A DNA stretch of 64,000 bases from Hymenopellis radicata (Eukaryota; Basidiomycota; Agaricomycetes; Agaricales; Physalacriaceae): assembly GCA_015501595.1 (NCBI GenBank), contig JADNRX010000094.1, positions 98,983-162,982 of the forward strand, written 5' to 3'. A program made the translations under genes and the position numbers. Shown in pieces: positions 1-12,002 of the stretch. Below the pieces are notes generated by a model. It was not told where the DNA came from, searched no databases, and saw only the letters and a program-made list of their open reading frames with translations. Each line of letters opens with the position of its first letter. The first letter of the stretch is position 1.

Positions 1-2630
1 AACGGTTATATTTCTCCTTCAGCGCCATGACAAGATTTTTGAATTCTGTTTCAGTAGGATTTGTCGATCCCATTGACGAAGCCTCCAATGCCATATTTAA
101 CAGCTCCATGATATGAGAGTTGATTGGGTCAATGCTCAGCGCCTAAGCTTTATGTTAATGCGAAAGTGGTGGGGACGCAATTTAACGGACCTCGTGATAC
201 GTCAAGATGGCTTTGTCGATCTCGCCTGTTAGATGGTGCACCATTCCCATGAACCCTAGCGCAACAGAATTTTGGGGATCTAGATCAAGAACTTCTTGAT
301 ACGCCTTCTTGGCCTCGTCGTACCGCCTTGGAAATCTCGTCAATACCAGGGCGCTGGAGCCATGCAAAAGTATACCTCAATTTCCGACACGATGTTCCCA
401 GGTTAAGGTACGTCGAAGACCAGTTCGAGCGAGAACTTTGCGTCACTTCAGCGAGACCGAGGGCCTTTTGGAAGAGACCAGTCGCATCATCATATCTAGA
501 ACAAGTAAAGGATGATTTGAACAGCTGTAAACGGATGCACTGACTTTCCCTGACTGAACGCCATAACGCCCATCTCGTTGATCAAAAGGGGGTCTGAATC
601 ACACATCGAATAGGCGGCACTAAGCGCTTCACCGGCTAGTCTGAGATTGGACAGCTTCAGCTGTTCCATGCCAATGAACATCAACGGCAGGTGTGACCTG
701 TACGACCCGATAAGTTCAACAATGTTGGAGGCAACGCCGCAACTAACCCGGTGAACATCCTCGCACTGGTAGAATAGGCCGTAATAGCGTGGTCGTGCTC
801 GCCTTCGAGAGCAAAGGTGTGGGCAAATGCAACCCATGCAGCCGCAAATCTAGGGTCCAAAAGACTGGCTTTACTGTACGCGGGTTAGCGTATGTCGCGC
901 CCAACGAACGGGGAAAGAATACCTGAAGTATTGACGCGCCGTCGCCCACTTCTGATTACCCAAGTACCAGACCCCAACCGCATACCAGCTCAAAGCATTA
1001 TCAGGCTCTCGGTCGACCATATCGTGCGCAAGGATGAAAAGCTTGGAGTGGAGATGATTTATATGGAACATGCACGCTATGTGTAGAGGCATAGTATGAT
1101 TGTGAATCGAAATGAGGTTCAAAATTCTGATGGGAGTATAAGTATATGGATAGACCAGGACGGTAAGTGCTTACCTAGATGTAATGGTGAAACAGTCCTT
1201 CCATCGGAACGAAAGATACAAAGAGTCGGCGAAACTGTAAAGAACATCTGGGTTGTCGCCGAGATTATACTCCTGTACAAGTCGTTGTCGGGTAATAGCG
1301 TGTTCTTCAGCATGTTTATACTTCCGCAGTCTTGTCGTGTACATGAGCTGAACAAATTCGGCATCCTTGGGTACCTGCGCACTATAAGGCAGAGATTGAA
1401 CAAACTCCCACTCTGTGGAAAAGTTGACTGGCAATTTTAATACCGAGTAAAAACACGTACCTTCGTCTGGTGTCATCATTTCAGTGCTGATGAGCCGCTC
1501 GAAAGATTCGTAGCACTTGACATCTAGTATGAGAGCTTCCATGTAGCATTCTTTGGCTATCTCATTGCGAGAAAGATGCTGCATCACGACACCACGCAGA
1601 TGACACATGGAGGCTTCAATCTGTCTTGGTTCAATTCGCGAAACGTTACGCGCCACGCTACTTACCTTGATGCCTCCATCGACGTTCGGTATGGATGGAC
1701 CACTTCGACCTTCGAAAGAATAAGAGGTTTATAGTAGACTGAATTACGATGCAAGTACCGGAATCACGGAATGGGTTGTTTTCTCCTAGTATCTCGGTTG
1801 CGCCTGACCAATTTCCTTGTCGCACCTTTAGATTACGATCAGGGATGTCACAATCGGTGGCAAAAGATTAGACTAAAAGCACTGACCATACACTGAGCAG
1901 CCAGGTATCGGCATGCCACGCTTAGTTCGACCAATGTAGAGACATTGTTCCGCTGCTCTCCGGAGTTTCCAAGAACTTCGCCTGGCCCCATAGGTAATCG
2001 CATTATAGAAGACGGAGGTGGCTCAAAGTTCGGCGCTGCTACCGAGGCGTTTCCGTTTGTATGGGGAGTCGGGAATTGGGGGTTGATTGGAAATGGGCGC
2101 GTGAGTAGGCGTTCGGCGCGAGCGTATTGATGAATCATGAAATATGTTTGGGCCAGCCAGAATGCATCGTTGGGATCACCTGGCGCGCGATGAGAATCTA
2201 ATCTTGAAAACAGAAGACGAGAACTCACTGGTCCAGCTGAGTATTTTGTCACCCCAGTACGCTGCCGTCTCATAGAGATGCTGCATCATGGCATCGTGGC
2301 GCCAGAGCCTCATACGATCCACGATATCCCAGTCATGTTCCTCCTCATCGTCTGCATCATCCTCAGAGTCCTGAAAGACGTCGGTCGTGTCGTTTGCAAG
2401 GGGGTGCGCTGAACGTTGCAAACTGTCTTTCGGCCTTCGGTGGCGACGTGGTGACGAGCGGAGGGGAGAAACGTGGAGGATGGAGCGAGTTGGATCCAGC
2501 GCGAGAGCTTGAGAAAAAGACAAGGTGCTTATGTTTCCATCGAGATAGGAATCTCCGATGTGCTGTGGCCGAAGGAAAATGACGAGCCCGCTGAATCTCT
2601 CGGGCGTGTGCGCGATGATGACATGGCATT
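1..2630 (-). CDS. cut9: Anaphase-promoting complex subunit 6 (Cut9/Cdc16), 3' end outside window
   Basis: TPR scaffold subunit of the APC/C ubiquitin ligase that drives anaphase entry. The conserved N-terminal block containing [20 protein letters not shown] and then WGDKILSWT is near 2230-2330, followed by the stretch with [20 protein letters not shown] (about 2090-2170). TPR exons follow leftwards: [15 protein letters not shown] (about 1230), [20 protein letters not shown] (about 950-1000), [20 protein letters not shown] (about 230-290). Sequence still reads as TPR helix at base 2, so the C-terminus lies beyond the left edge. Many short introns split it. The start codon is unclear: the 5' exon has an acidic linker rich in Asp/Glu near 2340-2400, but no convincing in-frame ATG; the only upstream one is at 2847. 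Identity is firm, the 5' boundary is not. Confidence 0.85.
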
Positions 2631-3129
2631 CCTGTGCAGGGGTGACGGCCCAGGCAACGGAGTGGTCGTGTTCATCAGTCAGTCGTCGTCGTGTCGCGGT
2701 GAATCTGATTCGCGTCGTCGTTTCTGGCAAGGGAGAGCTGGTCACATGACAGCTATGGCTGACGCGAATCGCAAATGATTCTACTTTTCTAGTCCATGCT
2801 GCTTCTTTTACACGGCATAGGCAACTCAAAAATGCGACATAGAACAATAAGGTAGTAGTGTAGTCGTTCTGATTGTTACTAACTGAAAATCTATTAGTTT
2901 AGGCTCCGCTTATGCTTATGCTTTGACTTGGGAGACAGTTGAAACGTTGAAGGTTGTGGGCGGGGACGTCCTGAGCCGCGTCCTGGCGAGTGCGCATCAG
3001 ATTCGAAGAGTGCACAGCGTGGTTGCGGCGAGAAACGAACGAATGTATTGATACATATTGTAGTTGGATACAGATCTCTAATAAATGAAGTAAGTCCTGT
3101 TGGAGGATCGAGTCGTAATAATAAAAACA

Positions 3130-5139
3130 TCAAGTCGCTTCAGCTGCGAGGAGCGCTTTCTCTACGCTCTTTAGCAGCACGTCCCTCTCCTCCATGCCAA
3201 CACTTACCCGCACCAGTCCAGTCTCTACTTCATACTTCGCCGCCCAGTCCAACTCGGCATAATGTGCGAGCACTGTATAAGGACACGCCAGCGTGAAATT
3301 TGTCCCCAAGCTCGGCCCCTTGAAGAAGGGCAGCGTGTCAAAGAAAGCCGCCGAAGCCTTGAGGGACGTGAATGTCACTGAGAAGAGGCCTCCAAAACCT
3401 CCGTCCTCTTTGATACGACACTTTTCGTAGTGCTCCCGGGTCTCCCATTTTGGATAGAAAACGTCTTTGACGACACCATCCGCCCTGCCGCCAGCCTGCG
3501 AACGAGACCGAAGGAAATCGCACACGGCTTCGGTGTTCCCGTCGATAAGGCGTATACGCCTGAGGGAATCACGAGAGTTCCTTTCCAAGAATACGGCATC
3601 CTGGCCGAAGTAAGAGTCCTCAAAGGTTGCTTTCATACGAGCTTTCAACGCCGTGTAGTGGCGTCCTCGAGGATTCAAGGTCATGCTAGGAATAATTTAG
3701 CTTGCCGCCGAGTCTGAAGAAATAAAGAAAAATAACATGCCTGCCTCCCATACAGTTTGCAGCACCGCTGAAGATCTTCGTGAGGCTGCTGACCACAATA
3801 TCCGCATAACTGAGGACTTCAACGTTCATGAAGTTCCCAATGGTTTCATCAACGACAACTAGAAAGTCGTATTTGTCTGCTAATGCCCGGATTCTAGGCA
3901 AATTGGCCGTTCGAAGAAGTGGATTGGAGGGAAACTCGGTGAACAAAGAGAGGACAGGCGGGTTAGAAGGGTTAGCCTGGGACTCTGTCTTCAACATGTC
4001 CTCCAAAGTGTCGAGATCAGTGTCAAGTCCATGTCCAAAGAAGTGACATCCCGGGCCCCACTTTTCAAGGACTTTGAGGGTATCAGCGTATGGGAAACTG
4101 CCCAATGAAAATTAGTTTTTCTTCTACAACGGCGAAGAACGATCGTACCCGAAGCAAACGCTCTTTGCTGCAGGACGAACGGCCGACGCCAAGACGTGCG
4201 CACTGAAGATAGCCGCCATTCCGGTTGGGTATAAGAACACGTCCGATTCTGATACTTCTGGGACTCCTCGAGCGCTGGGTCCCATAGCGAGGTGTTCAGC
4301 ACCAGCAACGGGTTCATCTCGATTATCTCCAGGAGGAGTCGGCTCTCGCAGTAATACACCCGCGATGCGCCTACGAAGCGCGCGCTTGGCAGACTCTGCA
4401 TGTGCAAAGGGCAAGTTACGCCCATAACGCTCCTCAAGATACGTTCCCATGTCGCCGATAAAGCTCTCCTGTGGGGGCTGTTTGCCTTTTGTGAAGCCTT
4501 TGGCAGCGTAGTGTTTATTAAGTGGCTTTCGGAAGGGCGGGGACGACGGGCGCTCCTGAGGATTAGGCAGCATAGCCAGACAGTGTTCAGCAAGGCGACT
4601 AGAAATCCCCAGACCTGTATGTTGCCAAAATTGCTTCGCCAAAGGCTCAGCGTCTGAAGGGAAAAGCACGATGTGGAGATCAGCCGATGCACCCTCAAGT
4701 TCTGCAGGTGCATTATCCTCGGGGGTGATCAAGAACTGAATAAGACGCGCATTTATGGCGACACCATCCAGAGCAGATCTTCTCTGCATGAACGAGCGGC
4801 ATTCCTCGGCAATTTTTTGTGTCGGATATAGCATACATGACTCGTCCTGCGCGCCAAATTTTTGCTCACAAATCTTGGCAAGCTGTAGTGCAAGGATTTA
4901 GGATCATACACAGATCGTAGCAAGTTACACACCTTTCGGATACTGAGATGGATGAAAAATCTTGGGTATCCCGACACCATGGTACTGACGACCCGCTCAT
5001 CGCCCTCCTCGTAGCCGACATTATCGCGCCATGTCGGCAGGGAGACGGATATGGCATGCGGTGTAAATGGAGGCACGCCTAGACCAAGAGCAACGTCCGT
5101 TTCGTGGGGCCTCGCCATCGCGGTCGGCATGGTGGTCAA
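3130..5139 (-). CDS. STR2: Cystathionine gamma-synthase (met-7/STR2 type)
   Basis: PLP enzyme joining cysteine to an activated homoserine to make cystathionine in methionine synthesis. Four exons read cleanly: 5139 to about 4930, about 4882-4149, 4097-3741, 3685-3130. The N-terminal extension ([20 protein letters not shown]) is typical of the fungal family. The PLP region reads [20 protein letters not shown] then [17 protein letters not shown], with the Lys of SSLTKIFSG as the cofactor lysine. The last exon gives MTLNPRG to the stop. The third intron (3686-3740) is GC-AG (AG|GCATGT...TAG|C); this splice yields GGSMTLNP, matching the family, while reading through breaks the frame. Start chosen at the first ATG of the conserved N-terminus. 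Confidence 0.93.
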
Positions 5140-5767
5140 AATCTAAATGTCGGATATCGGTCCGATTTTCCGTTATTCATCGGTGTAGTCTGTTTCCTCA
5201 GAAGCGAGCTATTCTAACTAGGGGCCCTTGGTGGGCATATCCTTGCATATGGTTTTGCCATGAGGTAGGTGAGGCCTGTGAGGCTTAGAATGGGTAATAT
5301 CATTGGTGGCAATATTTTGACAGTCTCCACAGGCACTATTTCGACGCCGAAGGCCTGTGAATCTGCGCATCATTTCCCTTGGTGTTTGTTTCTAATAGCT
5401 ACAACAAAGCTCGCCGCCGTCGCCCGCTCGCATTGTTTCCGCTTACATAGTCTATCAGGATTCAGAATGTCATCTCCGGTACCATTGAACCGTTCACACT
5501 CAGTGAAGCAGTTTGATTTGCAACAAGAACATACAATACCAGAAGTCAACATTCATGTGCATAGACATTGCGGAATTAAACACGTATGGGGTACACACTT
5601 GGGAGATAGCAGACAAGAAACAGGACAAAGTATCATATATTAGGCAAAGCAGCAAAGGAGGAACGAGGACTACAGAGATTTGGTCCTTGATTTGGTCTAT
5701 AGAGCTATAATCTGTTCCAAGCTCAGTGGCTAACCCATCACTTCTGAGTAAAGCTTCAACGATGCTC

Positions 5768-5802
5768 GGCGAGCGATGGCCGGCTCGCCATCACTCGCTC
5801 GC
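5768..5802. repeat. Imperfect palindrome
   Basis: The arms GCGAGCG-ATGGC and GCCATCACTCGCTCGC pair with one four-base bulge around a short loop. Its right end overlaps the second copy of the 17-nt GCTCGCATCGTTTCCGC motif. Function unknown; it could be a mobile-element end or a chance hairpin. Confidence 0.5.
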
Positions 5803-5897
5803 ATCGTTTCCGCAGAGTCCTCACAAGAAATAATATTCTACCCGTGCATCAGCATCCGTCCACGCAAAGAATACATCGACAACTCACAGGTGTTCGT

Positions 5898-6872
5898 CTA
5901 CACCTGCCTCTCCCTCCCTACGAGTGTAGACTTCGAGCCGAGCAGTGCGGTCTCCGTCCTGAGCTCTGGGTAGATGTCCTCGTGTGCACAGCTCGGCTGA
6001 AATATGTACTGACTGGGGAAACAAGGACTGTTGTTAGTTGAATGACTGCCACAAGAAGAGCACATAAGGACAATTAGAGGGAAGAATGAAAATAAACGAC
6101 AAGAAAAAAAAACAGCAAGGACGCACTGACCAGCTTGTATCGCCTTTTTCACCGACATCAACGTCCCGATTTGCCTGCGCGAACGCTCCGTGAGATGCTC
6201 AGCGCGCTCAGCGGAATACAGACGAGCAAAGCGAACACCACGCCTACCCCCGCGTTGGCGCGCTCCGGATGACCTCCTGCAAAGGCAAGGAGCCGGATGA
6301 GAACATTTGGAGTTGTCTGCAAGAACGTGAACGTGATAGGACCAAGGAGCATGACGCGCTGCTATTGTCGAATATAATTACCGCGTAGTGGATGCAAATG
6401 TAACCGCTCCCCGCACGTGGAAAATCTCCGGGCTCATGTTGTTATACAGGAAGGATATATGGATGGTCAAGAGCACGAGAACCGCGGTCCATGCCGCGTC
6501 GCAGGTACGACCTGTTTGAAGAGACGCGCTATACGTCGTGCTGGTCTGACCAGTGGAGGATCGTTACCCAAGAAAGGTGCTTTGCTATGCAGGATCAAGT
6601 TAGTTATAGTGTAAAGTCATGTACACGCAGACGCACGATGAGTAAAGTGATGTTACAGGTCTCGCTCATCTTCCTCATAAACTGAGGAACGTATTGCGGG
6701 TCCTGTAATGCGCGTTGAACATCGAGATAGACGGTGGTGGAGGAGAAGAGTCGTCCGAAGAAAGGGCTGCGCATCCGGAAAGAAACTCGCTTGTTATGCG
6801 ACATGACAATCGGTATCGATCCGCCGTCCTTCTCGCGTCGATCCATCACGAGGCGTACAGCTGGCATCGCCT
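5898..6872 (-). pseudogene. Fragments of an unidentified multi-pass membrane protein
   Basis: I do not recognise this protein. Minus-strand frames give, in order, a polar block ending TTVYLDVQRALQDPQYVPQF (about 6670-6750), a basic block FLGNDPPLVRPARRIARLFK (about 6500-6575), then three hydrophobic stretches: AWTAVLVLLTIHISFLYNN (about 6430-6490), LLGPITFTFLQTTPNVLIRL (about 6295-6350) and VGVVFALLVCIPLSALSIS (about 6190-6250). The basic block and the first membrane segment are in different frames with no plausible intron between them, so the copy looks broken, or the sequence has a one-base error near 6505. No clear start or stop was found. It may be a real gene with poorly resolved exons. 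Confidence 0.35.
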
Positions 6873-7043
6873 GCTATAGGTCTTGTTCTTGCCATTGTCA
6901 AATGCCTGTATCCGATTCTGTTGTAGCCTGGGGCACACGGCTAACGGTGGTCGGGCACTGTCACAAGTTGTGAGATGGACAAGCTTTACAAGGAATGAAG
7001 GAGGGGCACATTTGGACTTGTCTGCATATCTGCGCTGGCCGCT

Positions 7044-7085
7044 GCCGAGGACGTGTCCTATCGCCGCCGAGGACGTGTCCTATCG
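7044..7085 (+). repeat. 22-bp tandem duplication
   Basis: The unit beginning GCCGAGGACGTGTCCTATCG occurs twice head to tail, with no mismatch over the 20 bases seen in both copies. It lies in the gene-poor stretch and is not part of a recognised gene. Confidence 0.8.
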
Positions 7086-7642
7086 TCGAATTTGTCGCGC
7101 TATATTCGACATGTTCGGCGATTAAGTATACGGCCAACAAGGAAGACACTCACCATCTGCGACAACATTGGGCTAATCCCAGCCGCTTATGTAAACGCAT
7201 TCCTTTAGCGCGCTGTGCTAGGCGAGTCGTCCTACGAATGTTCGCTTCGTTCGCATCGTTTCCGCTGTGGTTAAGAGTGGGAAGGTGGAGCACCGTTAAT
7301 GAGGAACCATGTCTAGCATTCGGTCCGGTTTCGGCTGTCGGCATCTCGCCTTTCCTTTTCCTATGGGGGGGTAGACTCAGAGTCCTTGCATAAACGCAAG
7401 GAAATAAGGATCCTCTCTGTATTTACTTCTACGCCTCGTGATTTTGACCGAGTAATGTCTGCATCTGAAGGTGCGGTTCCGCTAAGAAAAGAGCAACTCG
7501 GGTATCTGGGATAATGGGAGCACCTTCCCAACTGCCTTCAATCCTCATGTACACAGAAACAATTATGGTACCAGCGCGCTGCCCCAAGCCCTTTTTCAAC
7601 ACGAAGAGCCACCTTTGAATAAGTAAAATTTTCAGCCCATCG

Positions 7643-8730
7643 TCATCGTCGCAAGCACCATCCATGAACTGTCGCTCTAACTTCCTCTGAGCCAGGATCA
7701 TCAGGGAACATAGGCTAGAGACAACTCAGTCAATGAATTCAACTGTTGAAGAGAAGCCGTACAGGGAACTTTTGCGTCACGATCTCCTCGCACGTCCACC
7801 CTTTATCGCGCGCCTTGGAGAAGAACTCCATGTCTTTATGCGCAAGGTGTGGTCGATGGTGCGTATAAAACACCAAGACGCGCGAGGTATTCGAGGTATC
7901 TAATGACCTTTCGCATGTACTCAGCAGTGCGTCGTGCTGGATGTATGAGGCTACCAATTAGTCGAAGCCAGAACCAAGGAGACCATGATATCTAACCTGA
8001 GAGTGATTGAAAATTAGGTCCGATAGTATGATGACATGAAAGCGACTGCTCTCAGGGAGTACATCTAATAACGGCTGTACCGATTGACCCCATATGTATC
8101 CCTATATAACGCATATCGGTGAACACCTATACTATATAGGACAAACATGATTGATAGAACTTTACCTGAATTGAGACGTGATCCGTGTATTGGGAGAGGA
8201 CATTCGTTTCCACGTTGTATGTCAAGTTCTTCACAAGACTGTCGTCGGGATAATCGGTCACAACGACCTAAGAACAAGAATTTTAGCAACGAGAGCGTAG
8301 ACGGACGGCGGGACGCACCTTGCCTGCGCCATTATTGAGGGTAACGATAGAGGGTAAAGCCCCACCGGCACCCAACTCGAGAACATTACCACCCGCATAT
8401 AGCTCAGTGTGGTGATCCAGGTATGTAGCCAGCGCGAGTGCCGCATTCCACCTACACTTGAATGAGCAATCCGTTTGAAATGTGTTGACCATGCTACGCA
8501 CTTACAAGTGGTGCGCCCAGAGCGGGTGTGATCCAACGAGTCGTATCTTCAGTTCATTCCAGTCCTTGTTCGGTGGGTTTTCGCGTTTATAAACAGAAAA
8601 GGTTGGCTCTGGAGAGGGAGGACGAGGAGGTTCCTGCAAACCTTTGGGAGTTAATAAATGGTGGATGAGATGTCATTACACTGACAGGAAACATAGAGCC
8701 CAAGGACAGGACATCTTCCGTATCGGACAT
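7643..8730 (-). CDS. EFM7: Protein N-terminal/lysine methyltransferase EFM7 (NNT1 family)
   Basis: SAM-dependent methyltransferase of the nicotinamide N-methyltransferase-like family; yeast Efm7 methylates the N-terminus and adjacent lysine of elongation factor eEF1A. Seven exons give about 252 aa, near the family's usual length (about 260). Visible in order: HPLWAHHLWNAALALATYLD, SAM-binding motif I GGNVLELGAGGALPSI, acidic loop VVVTDYPDDSLV with VKNLTYNVETN, motif VIILSDLIFNHSQH, and the family-typical ending MFPDDPGSEEVRATVHGW. Start is MSDTEDVL; the first exon is only 15 codons. All splice junctions are GT-AG and keep frame. Confidence 0.92.
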
Positions 8731-9005
8731 GACGACGCTCTTGCTAAAGCAATGCGGAAGTCAAAGTGGTCGTTCGAGAAGAAGATGAAGATCGATCGCG
8801 AAAAACGGCCGGAAGTTCGGACCGTCAATCATATAGTCTTCAAGTTACGCAACCATAACACGTCTACATTGTGTGTACACAATACTTACAACCTCTACAT
8901 GAGTACTAAGGTATTCTTGCTTTAGATATCACAATTTAAGAATATGAATAACTGCCCTGCAGCAATCTTTACTTACGAGGGCGAAATCACAGCGAACCTC
9001 GCAAT

Positions 9006-10352
9006 CTATAGTTTACTTGCCGTCACGTTCAAGCTCTGCAGACTGAGGCTTGAATCTCCTCTTTGTTCCGCGATGACTTCCTCCGCCCAGCTGATCATGC
9101 CATTGATAAGACGATCGAGCTCTTCCTTCGTATTTCCCGCGTGCAAGCACACGCGAACGCGATCTTTTCCTTTCGGGACAGTGGGCCAAGTTATTGGACG
9201 TGCATTCATAGCTCGGGCATAGAGATACGCAGATAGTTTGCGAGGATACGGGGTCATAATGGGGATGATTGGTGACGTTTCCAAGTGAGGCGGTAACGAG
9301 AGAACGTCTGCGGGTATGTGGATCAGACGACTGGAAAGTGTTCCAGTAAAGTAGAGGGAATTATTGAGTAGCTTTTGGGATAGCTTCTGTGCTGTTCCAT
9401 CAACAAGCATATCGAACGAAGAGTCTGCGGCAACGATGTTGGAAAAGCTGAGAGACGTTGTGTATATCAGGGAGCGCGCGTAATTGAGCATGTAATCCCG
9501 GATGAGCGGAGTGGTCAGAACAACAGCTATGCTTGAAATAAGACAATGATGTACAAGGGGGGATGCAGACTACTCACCGCCTGTGGCAGCCAAACCTTTC
9601 CCAAAAGTGTGCAGACGAGCCAAGACTTTTGACTCGAGTCCCATCATAGCAACACGCCCTCGTCCTTGAGGACCGTATATACCAGTTGAATGCGCCTCAT
9701 CAACGATGAGGTAGCCATTGCCACGCGGTAGCAATTCTTGTAGAATGTCGATTATCTCTTGCAGTGGCGCGAAAGTGCCATCCATACTATACAAACTTTC
9801 CACCGCTACGAATACGCTGGTATCTCCGCGCACGAGGGATGGTCTTTCCAGACAGAGTTGAAGGAGAAGCTTCCGGAACGCCTGCATTGAATTATGGGGG
9901 AAGGAATATTGGGCGTCGCGAGCGCGAGAAGCGCGTATCCCATCATGCACAGACGCGTGAATGTACTCGTCAAAGACGACCACGTCTCCCGGTTGGGGTA
10001 TACAAGAAAAGAGGCCGACGTTGGCATCAAATCCAGAGTTGAACAGCAAGGCCGCGGGTGCACGGAAAAAGTCTGCCAGACGTGCCTCCAGCGCGCTGTG
10101 TGCCGGCCCGTTCACTAAAAGGCGCGAGCCACCCGATCCCAGGATGTCAGGAGCATCGGAAAGTTTTTCTAAGAAGCGCCTGCGAAGAACGGGGGAGGCC
10201 GCCAAGGACAGATAGTCGTTTGACACGAAATCGACGATGGTTGATGCGGACGAGGAGGAAGATGGGTCTGGTAGTCGACGCCGGATGAGACGATCGTCAC
10301 GCGACACCAGTGCGGCCGTGAGCTGCCTGTCTAGAGAGGTCTTGACCGTCAT
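9006..10352 (-). CDS. bioF: 8-amino-7-oxononanoate synthase with C-terminal peroxisomal signal
   Basis: PLP enzyme condensing pimeloyl-CoA with L-alanine, the first committed step of biotin synthesis. Two exons (10352-9578 and 9526-9006) around a 50-nt intron give 431 aa. Visible: FVSNDYLSLAASP, LGSGGSRLLVNG, HSALEARLADFF, DEYIHASVHDGIRASRA, LIVDEAHSTGIYGPQGRG, and the cofactor-lysine region HTFGKGLAATGGA, all standard for the alpha-oxoamine synthase family. The protein ends Ser-Lys-Leu, a classic PTS1 peroxisome-targeting signal; fungal BioF is known to act in peroxisomes. Start taken at MTVKTSLDRQL; upstream in-frame sequence is not conserved. Its 5' flank (183 bp) is shared with the divergent PDH kinase. 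Confidence 0.92.
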
Positions 10353-10535
10353 GACAGTCGCAATCAGACGTGGATTTTTTGGGTAACAGGGAGTCCGACA
10401 TAATAGTTTTTGGGGAACGGCGGTAGATCGGGCCACCACGGCCGACCGTTCTCGGATCCACGGCACGTACGGCCACCCTTGGTACTTGACCATCACCACC
10501 ATGATTTATGCTTGAACCTCGCCTTTGCCTATCCA
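10353..10535. promoter_or_regulatory. Shared divergent promoter of bioF and PDH kinase
   Basis: Only 183 bp separate the two start codons, so one intergenic segment must serve both genes. I see no obvious TATA box; that both genes use this segment is inferred from spacing alone. Confidence 0.5.
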
Positions 10536-11983
10536 ATGTATTCGCGCGCGCTGAAGCAATCAGTGCGCTGCTACAGACGCGCACCTGCCCCCTCCTCAGC
10601 AGAAATCACCCAACTCTTAGAAAGATACAACGCGGGCTCCCCTCCTAGACCTCTCAATCTATCTCAGCTACTCTCTTACGGTCGTCCATTGACGGCAGAA
10701 TCTCTTCTGAATTCAGCCACCTTTGCACTTTCTGAGATACCTCGTCGTCTTGCAGTCCGTGTTCGCTCTCTAGAGGCTCTACCTTTCATCGTCGGCACCA
10801 ATCCCTTCATTTCCAACACCCTAAACGCGTACCGCGAGAGCTTTCAATTCCTCGCGACCTACAAACCCCCGCAAACCCTCGAAGAAAATGCAGTATTTGC
10901 TGAGGAACTCGCAAGCCTAGTAGAGAGTCATGCCAACGACATTCCTACCATGGCTAAAGGGTTCGTTGACGTTAGTCTCTCTTTGCGCCGTTCCTGTCAT
11001 TGATAATTCTATCTTAAGATTCCAAGAGTCATCGCGTTATCTCTCTCCGACTCAGATCAGCGACTTTTTGGACGGTGCAATCCGCAACCGCATCTCTGTT
11101 CGTTTAATCGGAGAGCAACACATCGCCCTATCCCATGCCTTGAACACCCCGGAGGCCAACGGCGTAGGCATCGTGGACAAGACATGCTCGCCCAGTACAA
11201 TGATAAACATGTGTGGATCCTTTGTCAAAGAACTCTGTCAAGCAACCCTCGGCTCCAGCCCTATGATAGTCGTCAACGGCGACGTTGATGCTACGTTTCC
11301 GTACGTCCTTGAAATGTTTTATCAAAGCCTACTGACTTTCTTCATCTAGTTATGTCCCCGTGCATCTCGAATATATTCTCACTGAGATTCTCAAGAACTC
11401 TTTTCGCGCGACAGTAGAGCACCACACAGGCAAGAAACTGCCTCCGATTATTATCACAATATCTCCTCCCCCTTCGTCACCTCGTTCTGCTTCCACATTC
11501 CTTTCTATTCGCGTCAGAGACCAAGGTGGCGGCATCTCGCCATCCAATATGATGCGTATCTTCTCATATGCTTTCACCACTGCCGGTCGAGGCGCAGAAG
11601 AGGATGACAGTGGCGGCGGGCCTTACGCCGCTCAGTATGTCGGCGGAAGTGCTGCGATTGGAGACGGTGGCTCTGGACAAGGCAATCTTTTTGGAGAAAT
11701 TACTGGAAAGGGCTTACAGACAGGCATTGGCACACTGTCAGGACTAGGCTACGGATTACCCATGAGCAAGCTATACGCCAAGTTGGTTGACATCATCTTC
11801 TCCGATGTCATTTTCCTGACCTGCATTCTCAGATATTTTGGTGGCACGCTTGAGCTTAAGTCATTGGAGGGTTGGGGTACGTACTCTGCACTTCCTCATT
11901 CAACAGAAGGCTCATAATTAATAGGTAGCGATGTTTACATTAAACTTCGGTGTCTCGGCGAAGCTGTTGATTCCGCAATTTAA
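10536..11983 (+). CDS. Mitochondrial pyruvate dehydrogenase kinase
   Basis: GHKL-fold kinase that phosphorylates and inactivates the E1 subunit of the pyruvate dehydrogenase complex in the matrix. Five exons (10536-10960, 11019-11300, 11350-11781, 11833-11876, 11925-11983) give 413 aa, typical for the family. The N-terminus MYSRALKQSVRCYRRAP is basic and presequence-like. Regulatory domain: FIVGTNPFISNTLNAYRESF, RYLSPTQISDFLDGAI, RISVRLIGEQHIAL. ATP site: N-box EYILTEILKNSFRATVE, G1 box DQGGGIS, T-loop GKGLQTGIGTLSG, G2 box GYGLPMSKLYAKYFGG, and the ending LKSLEGWGSDVYIKL. No damage seen. Its stop is 19 bp from the stop of the convergent kinase gene. Confidence 0.93.
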
Positions 11984-12002
11984 TTATTGCTGACTAGAAC
12001 GC

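Larger units (their letters stand above)
5140..7642. other. Gene-poor stretch with short repeats and membrane-protein fragments
   Basis: No complete gene is visible between the cystathionine gamma-synthase start and the EFM7 stop. It holds three near-copies of a 17-nt motif (5426-5442, 5797-5813, 7249-7265), an imperfect palindrome (5768-5802), a 22-bp tandem duplication (7044-7085) and hydrophobic reading-frame pieces on the minus strand between about 5900 and 6870, described separately. The frames are short and interrupted compared with the dense coding on both sides. Confidence 0.55.

Noticed and set aside
2630..2847. Upstream in-frame ATG for APC6 at 2847
   Set aside because: The translated leader resembles untranslated sequence and lacks similarity to APC6 N-termini.
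7429..7642. Minus-strand frame overlapping the EFM7 end
   Set aside because: It shares the strand of EFM7 but another frame; the EFM7 frame ends in the conserved VHGW motif, so this is 3' untranslated sequence.
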